From CAWAHD01 sp963781785 (GTDB taxonomy: Bacteria > Planctomycetota > Planctomycetia > Isosphaerales > Isosphaeraceae): a stretch of 64,000 bases of DNA. Shown one piece after another: positions 56,159-64,000 of the stretch. The DNA is taken from the NCBI GenBank assembly GCA_963781785.1, contig CAWAHD010000005.1, positions 2,728,001 to 2,792,000 of the forward strand, in the 5' to 3' direction. The translations under genes were made by a program, and so were the position numbers. The notes beneath the pieces were generated by a model, which saw only the letters and a list, made by a program, of their open reading frames with translations, searched no databases and was not told where the DNA came from. Position 1 is the stretch's first letter. The number at the start of each line of letters is the position of its first letter.

Positions 56159-57448
56159 ATGAAGCCGCTCAATTACAGGCTTGTCGTCCTCGGTCCGGCA
56201 GCCGATCGCTACCCGGATCTGCTCAGGGGCAGGCTCCGCAAGGGCTTCGAGGATCTGGGACTCGACCCTGACGCCGATCTGGAGGTCGCTTACGGACTCG
56301 ATTCCGGCCTATTCGACGAACATCTCGGCAACCCCGTCGGCGTATGGTTCGGTGGAGAGGGCCGGCCGGTCCAGGCTCACTTGGATCTGCTCGAGCGGCT
56401 TCGGGATGTTGGGGCTCCGATCCTTCCACTGGTCGAGGACCTGACGCGATTCAGTGCGTTGGTGCCCGAAGTACTGCGGCCGATCAATGGTCTCCAGTGG
56501 GACAGCGATCAGGTCGCCGGCGATATTCTCCGGGGCTTCCGCCTGACGCGAGACCTCCGCCAGGCCTTCATCAGCTACCGCCGCACCGACGCGCGCCGAG
56601 TCGCCGAAGGGCTCTTCGATACCTTGTCCCGTCGCAAATTCCACGTGTTCCTCGACACGGCTTCGGTCGAGTCGACGGAGCCATTCCAGGACGTGCTGTG
56701 GGACCGCCTGGCGGACATGGACCTCTTGGTCCTGCTCGACAGCCCCAACGCTTTGACCTCGCGCTGGGTCAACGACGAATTGGTTCGCGTGAACAACCTT
56801 GGCTTGGGCGTCCTTCAGCTTGTCTGGCCGGGGCATGTGCCGTACAGCGGGACCGAGCTGAGCGTCCGGTTCCAACTGGATCCCAGCGACTTCGAGCAAG
56901 GAGGGAGCCTCGGGCCTGAGGATCGGCTGACCTCTGCCGCCCTGGAACGGGTTGCCGCGCTGGCCGAGGATGTCCGGATCGCGTCCCTGGGCGCGCGGCG
57001 GACGCGCGTCGTCGGCGAGCTGGTCACCCTTGTCCCCACTGCGCTGCGGGTCGATGTGCAGGCGATCGGCCCTTTGCTCTTTCGCCCGGCCGGTGCGACA
57101 CAGGCCGGCGCCGATCTCCTGGGAATCGTCTTGCCGATCGTGGGAATGCCCGATGCCTGGTCGATGCACCGCGAAGAACTGACCCTGGGTCACCGCCTGG
57201 GCGTACGCGGTGTCGATCCCGCGACTGTCCTCGGCCTGATCCACGAGGACCGCGTCCGGGCCGTCTACGACGGTCTGGGGATCCGTAAGGACAGGACCGA
57301 GCACCTGATCTGGCTGAACAGCCACCTGCCGTTGAAGACCGTCCCCGTCGATCGGAATCGGGCCGCTGCCGGTGGGGCGCCGACCGAGCTCGGGCAATGG
57401 CTGAAGTCTCTGGCCGGCAGCAGCCCATCCGCAGGAGGAGCCACGTGA
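56159..57448 (+). CDS. TIR domain protein (candidate immune effector)
   Basis: 429 aa. Residues 1-135 form an uncharacterised domain (YRLVVLGPAADRYPDLLRGR; NPVGVWFGGEGRPVQAHLDL). Residues about 138-260 are a TIR domain: RQAFISYRRTDARRVAEGLF, KFHVFLDTASVESTEPFQDV, ADMDLLVLLDSPNALTSRWV, NDEL. The conserved Trp and Glu of NADase TIRs are present (SRWVNDEL). The C-terminal 170 residues have no recognised fold. Bacterial TIRs often cleave NAD+ or make cyclic ADP-ribose signals. The stop overlaps the next gene by 4 bp (GTGA), so the two products are probably partners. Confidence 0.85.
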   Translation: MKPLNYRLVVLGPAADRYPDLLRGRLRKGFEDLGLDPDADLEVAYGLDSGLFDEHLGNPVGVWFGGEGRPVQAHLDLLERLRDVGAPILPLVEDLTRFSALVPEVLRPINGLQWDSDQVAGDILRGFRLTRDLRQAFISYRRTDARRVAEGLFDTLSRRKFHVFLDTASVESTEPFQDVLWDRLADMDLLVLLDSPNALTSRWVNDELVRVNNLGLGVLQLVWPGHVPYSGTELSVRFQLDPSDFEQGGSLGPEDRLTSAALERVAALAEDVRIASLGARRTRVVGELVTLVPTALRVDVQAIGPLLFRPAGATQAGADLLGIVLPIVGMPDAWSMHREELTLGHRLGVRGVDPATVLGLIHEDRVRAVYDGLGIRKDRTEHLIWLNSHLPLKTVPVDRNRAAAGGAPTELGQWLKSLAGSSPSAGGAT

Positions 57449-58095
57449 GACATGACCCCATTTTTCTCTCGTCGAGCGTTCCGGACCGGGATCCCGAGAA
57501 ATACCCAGCCAATCCCGTCGCGATCCGCGAGGCGGTGCGGGCGTTGGTCGCCGTCGTCGTACCCGGTCGTCCTCTGGTCTTTGGGGGCCACCCCGCGATT
57601 TCGCCGCTGATCTGGGAGGACGCCGACAGCCTAGGTGCCGCCGACTCGGTTTACATCTATCAGTCGCGGCTCTTCGCGGCGAATGTGCCGCGCGAGGCAC
57701 ATTTCTTTCAGGGGCTGGACCGGCTCAAGTGGACGCCGGCCGTGCCACCCCAGGCGCCTGACCGGGACGCGTCACTGGCCTTGATGCGCGACGCGATGAT
57801 CGTGCGACGGATCCTCGACGAGCAGCAGGTGCTCAACCCAAGGGCTCAGCCGGAATTCCCAGCGTATGCCGCCGGGGTCTTCGTCGGGGGAATGGACGGA
57901 GTCGAAGCCGAGTGGGCTCTTTTCCGCAGCCACTATCCCCAAGCTCCGGCCCTGCTGGTCGCCTCGACCGAGGGTGCGGCCCGCCGCCTCATGGACGACT
58001 CGAACAACGCCGCCCTCTATGATCCTCGGACGCGCGCGATGCTTGAGCGGGACTCACGCTACGGCCACGTGTTCCGCCAGCTCTTACCGCCCTGA
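57445..58095 (+). CDS. SLOG-type (nucleotide-ligand sensor) protein coupled to TIR gene
   Basis: 216 aa from GTG 57445. HDPIFLSSSVPDRDPEKYPA, RALVAVVVPGRPLVFGGHPA with ISPLIWED, FPAYAAGVFVGGMDGVEAEW and PALLVASTEGAARRLMDD fit a Rossmann-like SLOG domain, with GGHP and GGMDG loops where the ligand would sit. SLOG domains in conflict systems sense nucleotide-derived signals, as in Thoeris ThsA. Coupling to the TIR gene suggests the SLOG protein senses the TIR product or regulates it. The exact SLOG subgroup is from memory. Confidence 0.75.
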   Translation: MRHDPIFLSSSVPDRDPEKYPANPVAIREAVRALVAVVVPGRPLVFGGHPAISPLIWEDADSLGAADSVYIYQSRLFAANVPREAHFFQGLDRLKWTPAVPPQAPDRDASLALMRDAMIVRRILDEQQVLNPRAQPEFPAYAAGVFVGGMDGVEAEWALFRSHYPQAPALLVASTEGAARRLMDDSNNAALYDPRTRAMLERDSRYGHVFRQLLPP

Positions 58096-58268
58096 ACCTG
58101 TAACGCTTGTGAACATGTCCTGGACTGGCGACAGAGTCCGCGTTAGTCTGCATCGGACCGCTCCAGAAAACGTCAAGAGCCGTGGCCCGACGCATTCGAG
58201 GGCAGAGCATCGGCCCAGATCGCTCGGGGCTTTGCGGGGGCAAATGCCGGGTTGCGTGACCGACTTCC

Positions 58269-61200
58269 ATGCCGGAACGAACGTTCGAGGTCTTCATCTC
58301 GTTTGCCAGCAGCGACGGCGCGGCCTTCGCCGAGGCGGTGCGGGTGCGCCTGAAGCACGAATCGCCGGCGCTCGAGATCTGGAAAGACCATCTATCGCTC
58401 GAAGGCGGCTTACCGTGGTGGGAGCAGATTCAGCAGGCCCTCGTCCAGGTGCGCTTTCTGGTGCTGATCGTCACGCCCAGCGTGCTCGAGGTGGCGCTAG
58501 CGCCGGTCGTCCAGAAGGAGCTGCGCTACGCCCGGCAGCAAGGTGTGTGGATCTACCCGGTCATGGGGGCGCCCAGGGACGAGATCCCGTTCGACAGGTT
58601 CCCGCGCTGGCTGGAGAAGCTCACGAAGACCACGTTCTACGACTTCCGTCCCGCGTGGCCGTCTCCGTGGGATCAACCCGGTAAAGGCCACGATTACGAA
58701 TTCGTGCACGAGTGGGACCGGTTCGTCCGTCAGCTCGATCGCCCCGGCCGGCCCGCGCGGGTGCGGAACACCGCGCCCACCGACTTTCCTGCCAACTACG
58801 TGCGCCGCGAGGCGGAGTACCAGCGGCTGCGCGCTCTCCTGCTCGATGTTCGCCGCCGGTCACCCATCGCGATCACTAGCTCGCTTCACGGGCCGGGCGG
58901 GTTTGGCAAAACGACACTCGCCAAGGACCTTTGCCGCGACCCCGAGATCCAGCAAGCGTTCGACGACGGCATCCTCTGGGTCACTCTGGGCGAGAAGCCC
59001 AATGTTCGCGACGCGCTGGCCAAGCTGTACGAAGAGTTGACAGGTGAGCCGTCGGCGTTCAGGGACGAGGAGCAGGCTGTTCAGCAGCTTCGGTCGAAGC
59101 TGGAGGACAAAGACATACTGATCGTGATCGACGATGTCTGGATCGCTGATCACGTCAAACCGTTTCTCGGCTACGGCGGTCAGGCTGCGAGGTTATTGAC
59201 AACCCGCGAGCTGAGCGTGGCTGCGGCGACTGGCCGCGCCGCCCGGTCGGAAGCCAAACCTGGGGCCAATGGGTACCCGCCGTGGGTGACGGTGGATGAG
59301 CCTGACCAGGAGCTGGCGTTCGAGATGCTGGTGAGAGGCCTCCCGGACCGGCCGCCGGTGGATCAACTTCCGGCGTACCGCGACCTGGCCGTGCGGCGGC
59401 TGGGGCGCTGGCCGCTCTTGATCAGCCTGGTCGCGGCCGAGATGATGTTGAAGATCATATCGGGCACAACGCCGCAGCAGGCCCTCGCGGACGCCAATCA
59501 GGGGCTCGACGAAGAGGGACCCTTTGACTTCGAGCCGTCCGGCAACCGGGAGGAGGCGGCCCTCAAGCGCGAGCGCTCGGCCTGGCTCACGATCGAGGCC
59601 AGCCTCAAGCGTCTTGACGAACAAGAGCGTCAGAAGTACGAAATGCTCGCCATTTTCCACGAAAACGCGGCAGTTCCGTGCACCACTTTGCGTGCGCTTT
59701 GGGGGCTTTCGTTGTACAAGACGAGACAGCTCGCCGAGAATTTCGGCCGGCGGTCGTTGCTCGAGTACGACCCGAAGAATCCGGGGATCCGCCTGCATGA
59801 CGTTTTCCGTTCCTACCTCGTTCAGAGGCTCTCCGACGCGGCCGCGATTCATGTCCGCATGATCGATGGCTGGGGCGACCTGTACAACCTTCCGGATGAC
59901 TACGCGTGGCGTCACCTGGCGCATCACTTGATCGCGGCCGGCGGCACAGATCGGCTGCGCGAGCTGCTGCTCGACTATGGCTGGCTAAGGGCCAAATTCG
60001 GCGCCACCGATGCCATTGCGCTGCGGAACGACGCGGCCTCTTTACCTGACGAGCAGGATCTGAAGTATCTTGCCCGTGCCTTTGGCCAGTCGGCGCACGT
60101 GCTGGCCCGAGACCCATCCGCGCTGAGGGGCCAGCTTTACGGGCGGCTGATGGGAATCGAATCGGCGGGCATCGAACGGTTGCTCGCACAGATTCGCCGG
60201 TCGGCTGAGGAACGCCCGTGGCTGCGACCGCTCGAACCCAGCCTGATCCCGGCCGACAGCCCGCTTTTGCGGACGCTCGAGGGGCACAGCGGCCGGGTCA
60301 ACGCGGTGGCGGTGACGTCCGATGGGCGAACCGCCCTATCGGGGTCGGAAGACCGCACGCTACGGGTCTGGAGCCTGGCGATTGCGGAGGCGTGGCCGCT
60401 GGAGGGGCACACTGGCGGGGTCAATGCGGTCGCGGTGACTCCCGACGGCCGCACGGCCCTATCCGGGTCGGAGGACCACAACGTGCACGTCTGGGACCTG
60501 GGAACTCGTGAAGCGCGGACGCTCACGGGGCACAGTGGCGGAGTCAATGCGGTGGCGGTGACGCCGGACGGCCGCACTGCCCTATCGGGGTCGGAAGACC
60601 GGAGCGTGCTCGTCTGGGACCTGGACACTCGCGAAGCTCGGACACTGGAGGGACACGGCGACCGGGTCCATGCCGTGGCGGTGACGACCGAAGGCCGGAC
60701 CGCCCTATCGGGGTCGTCTGACCGCACGGTGCGGGTCTGGAACCTGGACACGAGTGAAGCGCGGACGCTGGAAGGGCACGGTGGCCGCGTCAATGCGGTG
60801 GCAGTGACCCCCGACGGCCACATCGCCGTCTCGGGGTCATCTGACAGCACGGTGCGGGTCTGGAACCTGGACACCGGCCAGACGCGCACGCTGAAAGGGC
60901 ACGGTGACTGGGTCTACGCCGTGGCGGTGACGCCCGACGGCCGGACCGCCATCTCGGGGTCGGACGACCGCACGCTTCGGGTCTGGAACCTGGCCACCGG
61001 ACAGGCGCGCATCTTGGAGGGACACGGCGACTCCGTCCGCGCTGTGGCGGTGACGCCCGACGGCCACATCGCCGTCTCGGGGTCGTTCGACGACACGGTG
61101 CGGGTCTGGGACCTCGATAGCGGGGAGGCGCGGACGAGGAAGCGGCGCGGCGGCCGGGTCGTCGCGGTGGCAGTGAACCAGGGCGGCCACACCGCCGTGT

Positions 61201-62021
61201 CGGGGTCCGACGACGGGACGGTCTGGGTCTGGGACCTGGCCACAGGCCAGGCGCGGTCGTTCAAGGGGCACGATGGGCCCGTCGACGCGGTGGCAGTGAC
61301 CCCCGACGGGCGCATCGCCGTCTCGGGATCGTACGACCGCACTCTGCGAGTCTGGAACCTGACCACCGGGGACGCGCGGTCGCTGGAGTGGCGCGGCGAC
61401 TGGGTCCGCGCGGTCGCCGTAACGCCCGACGGACGCACCGTCGTCTCGGGGTCCGTTGACGGCACCGTGCGGGTCTGGGACCTTGACATCGGGGAGGCGC
61501 GGACGCTGAAGGCGCACGATGACCTGGTGCTCGCCGTCGCCGTGACGCCCGATGGCCGCACGGCCGTCTGGGGGTCACACGACGGCACCGTGAGGGTCTG
61601 GAATGTGGCGACCGGCGAGGCGCGGACGCTGAACGGGCACAGCGGCTGGGTCAACACGGTGGCGCTGACGCCCGACGGCAGGACCGCCGTGTCGGGGTCG
61701 TCTGACCACACCGTGCGGGTCTGGGACCTGGCAGTCGGGGACTCACGGACGCTGAACGGGCACGGCGGCGAGGTCAACGCGGTGGCGATGACACCCGACG
61801 GCAGCGCCCTTGTGACAGGATCGTCCGACTGCACGGTGCGGGTCTGGGATCTGGCCGCAGGCGCCGTCCGCGCCACATTCCACGCCGATGCGGCCGTGAC
61901 TTCGTGCACGGTCTCGGCCGACGGCCGGATTGTTGCCGCGGGCGACATCTCCGGACAAGTCCATTTCCTCCGACTGGAAGAAGGGGCCGTTGCTCCGAGC
62001 AGTCCAGAAGATCCGGGCTGA
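58269..62021 (+). CDS. TIR-NB-ARC-WD40 STAND NTPase
   Basis: 1,250 aa. Residues 1-110: TIR-like domain (TFEVFISFASSDGAAFAEAV; FLVLIVTPSVLEVALAPVVQ; KELRYARQQGVWIYPVMG). Residues about 190-480: NB-ARC with Walker A LHGPGGFGKTTLAKDLC, Walker B DILIVIDDVWIADH, ARLLTTREL, RLGRWPLLISLVAAEM and an MHD-like LHDVFRSYL. Residues about 667-1240: 14 WD40 repeats, nearly all exactly 41 aa (e.g. AVAVTPDGRTALSGSEDRTL, VRVWNLDTGQ). STAND proteins are switch-like sensors: the WD40 domain senses, NB-ARC oligomerises, and TIR acts as effector. It follows the TIR-SLOG pair by 173 bp on the same strand. Intact. Confidence 0.9.
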   Translation: MPERTFEVFISFASSDGAAFAEAVRVRLKHESPALEIWKDHLSLEGGLPWWEQIQQALVQVRFLVLIVTPSVLEVALAPVVQKELRYARQQGVWIYPVMGAPRDEIPFDRFPRWLEKLTKTTFYDFRPAWPSPWDQPGKGHDYEFVHEWDRFVRQLDRPGRPARVRNTAPTDFPANYVRREAEYQRLRALLLDVRRRSPIAITSSLHGPGGFGKTTLAKDLCRDPEIQQAFDDGILWVTLGEKPNVRDALAKLYEELTGEPSAFRDEEQAVQQLRSKLEDKDILIVIDDVWIADHVKPFLGYGGQAARLLTTRELSVAAATGRAARSEAKPGANGYPPWVTVDEPDQELAFEMLVRGLPDRPPVDQLPAYRDLAVRRLGRWPLLISLVAAEMMLKIISGTTPQQALADANQGLDEEGPFDFEPSGNREEAALKRERSAWLTIEASLKRLDEQERQKYEMLAIFHENAAVPCTTLRALWGLSLYKTRQLAENFGRRSLLEYDPKNPGIRLHDVFRSYLVQRLSDAAAIHVRMIDGWGDLYNLPDDYAWRHLAHHLIAAGGTDRLRELLLDYGWLRAKFGATDAIALRNDAASLPDEQDLKYLARAFGQSAHVLARDPSALRGQLYGRLMGIESAGIERLLAQIRRSAEERPWLRPLEPSLIPADSPLLRTLEGHSGRVNAVAVTSDGRTALSGSEDRTLRVWSLAIAEAWPLEGHTGGVNAVAVTPDGRTALSGSEDHNVHVWDLGTREARTLTGHSGGVNAVAVTPDGRTALSGSEDRSVLVWDLDTREARTLEGHGDRVHAVAVTTEGRTALSGSSDRTVRVWNLDTSEARTLEGHGGRVNAVAVTPDGHIAVSGSSDSTVRVWNLDTGQTRTLKGHGDWVYAVAVTPDGRTAISGSDDRTLRVWNLATGQARILEGHGDSVRAVAVTPDGHIAVSGSFDDTVRVWDLDSGEARTRKRRGGRVVAVAVNQGGHTAVSGSDDGTVWVWDLATGQARSFKGHDGPVDAVAVTPDGRIAVSGSYDRTLRVWNLTTGDARSLEWRGDWVRAVAVTPDGRTVVSGSVDGTVRVWDLDIGEARTLKAHDDLVLAVAVTPDGRTAVWGSHDGTVRVWNVATGEARTLNGHSGWVNTVALTPDGRTAVSGSSDHTVRVWDLAVGDSRTLNGHGGEVNAVAMTPDGSALVTGSSDCTVRVWDLAAGAVRATFHADAAVTSCTVSADGRIVAAGDISGQVHFLRLEEGAVAPSSPEDPG

Positions 62022-62128
62022 TGCATTCGGATTACGTTGCGCGTTTTTTTCCCTTGCAAACGCGGGCAAAGGATCGCTCGGTCACGCCCCCGCTCCGTGC
62101 TTGGTCCCTGGTCCAACATCCGTTGTCC

Positions 62129-62677
62129 TCAATTCTTTTTCCGCTCGGCGGCCCCCTCGAGTGCCTTCTTCGCGCCCACGTCGTGCCGCGAGAGCTGGGT
62201 CGTCACGCGTGCCAGGCTTTCCGCCAGCTCGGTCAGCCGGTCGAGCGTGGAGATATAGTTCCGGTTCGGCTCGCTGCGATACGAGTTGATCGCGTTCTGC
62301 ACCTTGAGCCTGGCATCTTCCAGCTCCGGCGTGTGCGCTCCGTTCTGCTGGGCGGCCTGGACTGCGGCATTGACCGCGGTCATGAGATTGCTGAGCCGCT
62401 CGTCGACCTTCTTGAAGCTGGCCGAGATCTCTTCCTTCGCGGTGTCGAATTCCCCGGACTTGGTACCGATCCGGGTCCTGAGCTCGTCGGACTGCCGGAC
62501 AGCCAGCGCCGCCGCACGCTTGTCCTTCATGCGAGCTTCTTCCGCGAAAGCGAGCCTCGCTTTGGCGGCTTCAGCGCTCGAATAAAGGAAATAGGCGGTG
62601 ACCCCCAGGATGACCGTGAGCGTGATGAACGCCGCTACGGCGATCTTGAGGCCCGCCGACTCTTCGGCTTCTGCCAT
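62129..62677 (-). CDS. membrane-anchored coiled-coil protein, hypothetical
   Basis: 182 aa starting MAEAEESAGLKIAVAAFITL at 62677, 9 bases after GGAG. One membrane segment (FITLTVILGVTAYFLYSSAE), then long helices (AKARLAFAEEARMKDKRAAA; LSNLMTAVNAAVQAAQQNGA). It is probably anchored in the inner membrane with a coiled coil outside. No family function. It is convergent with the STAND gene. Confidence 0.7.
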   Translation of the reverse strand: MAEAEESAGLKIAVAAFITLTVILGVTAYFLYSSAEAAKARLAFAEEARMKDKRAAALAVRQSDELRTRIGTKSGEFDTAKEEISASFKKVDERLSNLMTAVNAAVQAAQQNGAHTPELEDARLKVQNAINSYRSEPNRNYISTLDRLTELAESLARVTTQLSRHDVGAKKALEGAAERKKN

Positions 62678-62927
62678 GGTTGATTTCTCCACCCCAACGG
62701 AGCGGTGGCGACACGCTCATGCGATCCGTCGGGTTGGTGATGGTATATCACATGCCGGGTGCGAAAGGCGACACAAAGTCTGCGCAAGGTCGCGAGCGTC
62801 GTCCCACGGGACTGACGGCACTCGCCGGCTGACGGGTGGGCTCACACGTGGGCGCGGGGCGACTTACGCGTTATGCTCGATTGCAAGCTCCTGGTACTCC
62901 ATCCACGTGTACGCCTGAATCGTCGGT

Positions 62928-63168
62928 CATGGCAATCCTCGGTGTGCCGGTCTCATGCGATACCGAAGAGAAGATTCACGCCGCAGGTAACCCGAAGACG
63001 CGCGAGGTGTGTCGCTACGAGACAGCCCCGCCGGAAGAACCTGCGCACGAGTGCGAGCCGACAGCAGAGCAGGCGCGTCGCGATATCGACCGTCGAAGGA
63101 ATGTGTGTAAAACTCTGATGAGGCGATTCGTCACGGAAGTCACATTCAACGAAGGTCTTGAATCATGA
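62928..63168 (+). CDS. small hypothetical protein upstream of sensor kinase
   Basis: 79 aa: MAILGVPVSCDTEEKIHAAG, EHCEP-like polar middle and RRNVCKTLMRRFVTEVTFNE. Its stop overlaps the start of the kinase gene (ATGA), which supports translation, but no ribosome site or family is evident. Confidence 0.35.
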
Positions 63169-64000
63169 AAGCCAAACCAAAGACCGCGGCCCGCGCGAGT
63201 GCCCTGTCCGCACAATCCGAAAATGGCGATCAGGGTTCGGTGCCGGCGGGTCGTGGCACACGGGCGGAGTCTTCCGACGCGCGGTCGCGCCAGATCCTCA
63301 AAGCGTTCGTGGCGTTTCGCGATGGGGATTTCTCCGTCCGGCTGCCGGCGGACTGGCCTGGCATCGATGGACGGATCGCCGAGACTTTCAATCACACGAT
63401 TATTCGCGAGGAGAGCATCGCGCGCGAAGTGAAGCGGCTGAGCGTGACCGTGGGCAAGGAAGGCCGGCTCAAGCAGCGGATGTCGCTGCCCGGGGCCGTC
63501 GGCGATTGGGCGGTGAAGGCCGACTCGATCAACACCTTGATCGACGACCTGGTGCGGCCCACCGTCGACGTCGCCCGGACAATCGGTGCGGTCGCCAAGG
63601 GCGACTTGAGCCAGTCCATGGAGCTGGAGGTGGACGGACGCGCGCTCAGGGGCGAGTTCCTGCGGTCAGCGAAGCTCGTCAACACGATGATCGAGCAGCT
63701 CTCGGTCTTCACCTCGGAGGTCACGCGGGTGGCCCGTGAGGTCGGCACCGAGGGAAAGCTGGGCGGCCAGGCGCAGGTGCGTGGCGTATCCGGTGTGTGG
63801 AAGGACCTCACCGAATCGGTCAACCGGATGGCGGGCAACCTCACGGCACAGGTGCGCAACATCGCCGAGGTGACCATCGCCGTGGCCGACGGCGACCTCT
63901 CGAAGAAGATCACCGTGGACGTGCGCGGTGAAGATCCTGCAGCTCAAGGAAGCCATCAACACCATGGTCGACCAGCTCCGGTCCTTCGCGTCGGAGGTGA
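63165..64000 (+). CDS. tandem-HAMP sensor histidine kinase (N-terminal part), frameshifted, runs off window
   Basis: Starts MKAKPKTAARASALSAQSEN. After a disordered segment it reads LKAFVAFRDGDFSVRLPADW, then repeated HAMP-type units: VARTIGAVAKGDLSQSMELE, TRVAREVGTEGKLGGQAQVR, GVSGVWKDLTESVNRMAGNL, TAQVRNIAEVTIAVADGDLS and KKITVDVRGE. This is the poly-HAMP input of Nik1/soluble hybrid kinases; the kinase core lies beyond the window. Near 63,925 GTGAAGATCCTGCAG contains one A too many: removing it restores VRGEILQLKEAINTMVDQLR. No membrane segment, so it is probably cytoplasmic. Confidence 0.85.
   Translation, partial: MKAKPKTAARASALSAQSENGDQGSVPAGRGTRAESSDARSRQILKAFVAFRDGDFSVRLPADWPGIDGRIAETFNHTIIREESIAREVKRLSVTVGKEGRLKQRMSLPGAVGDWAVKADSINTLIDDLVRPTVDVARTIGAVAKGDLSQSMELEVDGRALRGEFLRSAKLVNTMIEQLSVFTSEVTRVAREVGTEGKLGGQAQVRGVSGVWKDLTESVNRMAGNLTAQVRNIAEVTIAVADGDLSKKITVDVRGEDPAAQGSHQHHGRPAPVLRVGG

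Noticed and set aside
56309..57700. 463-aa minus-strand ORF opposite the TIR gene
   Set aside because: Antisense of the TIR and SLOG genes; Arg/Gln/Asp-rich shadow typical of high-GC DNA.
60914..62119. 401-aa minus-strand repetitive ORF
   Set aside because: Mirror image of the WD40 repeats; the plus-strand reading has the structural motifs.

Overview
The window looks like a planctomycete chromosome, most likely from the Isosphaeraceae. GC is high. The marker families are planctomycete ones: a DUF1501 protein beside a DUF1549/DUF1553 (PSD1-type) protein, a multiheme cytochrome with TPR-like repeats, proteins carrying the NRKNAQKSTGPRT motif, a beta-barrel porin of BBP2 type, an FHA-GAF-SpoIIE phosphatase, and a MoxR/DUF58/VWA cluster. 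Species-level identity is inference. Many housekeeping-type genes carry one or more simple frameshifts. One near 63,925 looks like a single extra A. I think most are sequencing or assembly errors rather than mass pseudogenisation, so the reading frames were joined by hand.

Layout. 1-25.8 kb is fairly ordinary: DUF1501 and PSD1 genes (minus), a seven-heme cytochrome, a Tm-1-like/TIM-barrel pair, a secreted alpha/beta hydrolase, an alpha-amylase family enzyme, a minus-strand moxR-DUF58-VWA operon, a SpoU-family RNA methyltransferase, an ECF-type sigma factor divergent from an FHA-GAF-SpoIIE phosphatase, a TPR-sulfotransferase, and an STGPRT-motif protein followed by a DUF2934-like protein. 26.5-56 kb is a mobile-element and accessory zone. 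It holds twelve copies of a ~150-bp repeat with imperfect 14-bp inverted ends, all in the same orientation. Between them lie truncated genes, a Fic/antitoxin pair, IS110, IS66 and IS1380 remnants, a tRNA 3' fragment, an intact IS4-type element with an 11-bp target duplication inside one repeat, a 226-bp derivative of that IS inside another repeat, and a 4.48-kb transposon with four overlapping genes, two of which encode different DDE recombinases. Interspersed host genes include a PQQ-like beta-propeller, a BBP2 porin, a YfcE-type phosphoesterase and an AHL-lactonase-like MBL enzyme.

56.1-62.0 kb holds what I read as an immune or cell-death cluster: a TIR protein translationally coupled to a SLOG-type protein, then a 1,250-residue TIR/NB-ARC/WD40 STAND protein with 14 very regular WD40 repeats. 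After that come a membrane-anchored coiled-coil protein and the 5' part of a tandem-HAMP sensor kinase that runs off the window.

The best candidates for something undescribed are the unidirectional 150-bp repeat family with its nested IS insertions, the dual-DDE four-gene transposon, and the TIR-SLOG plus TIR-STAND-WD40 locus.
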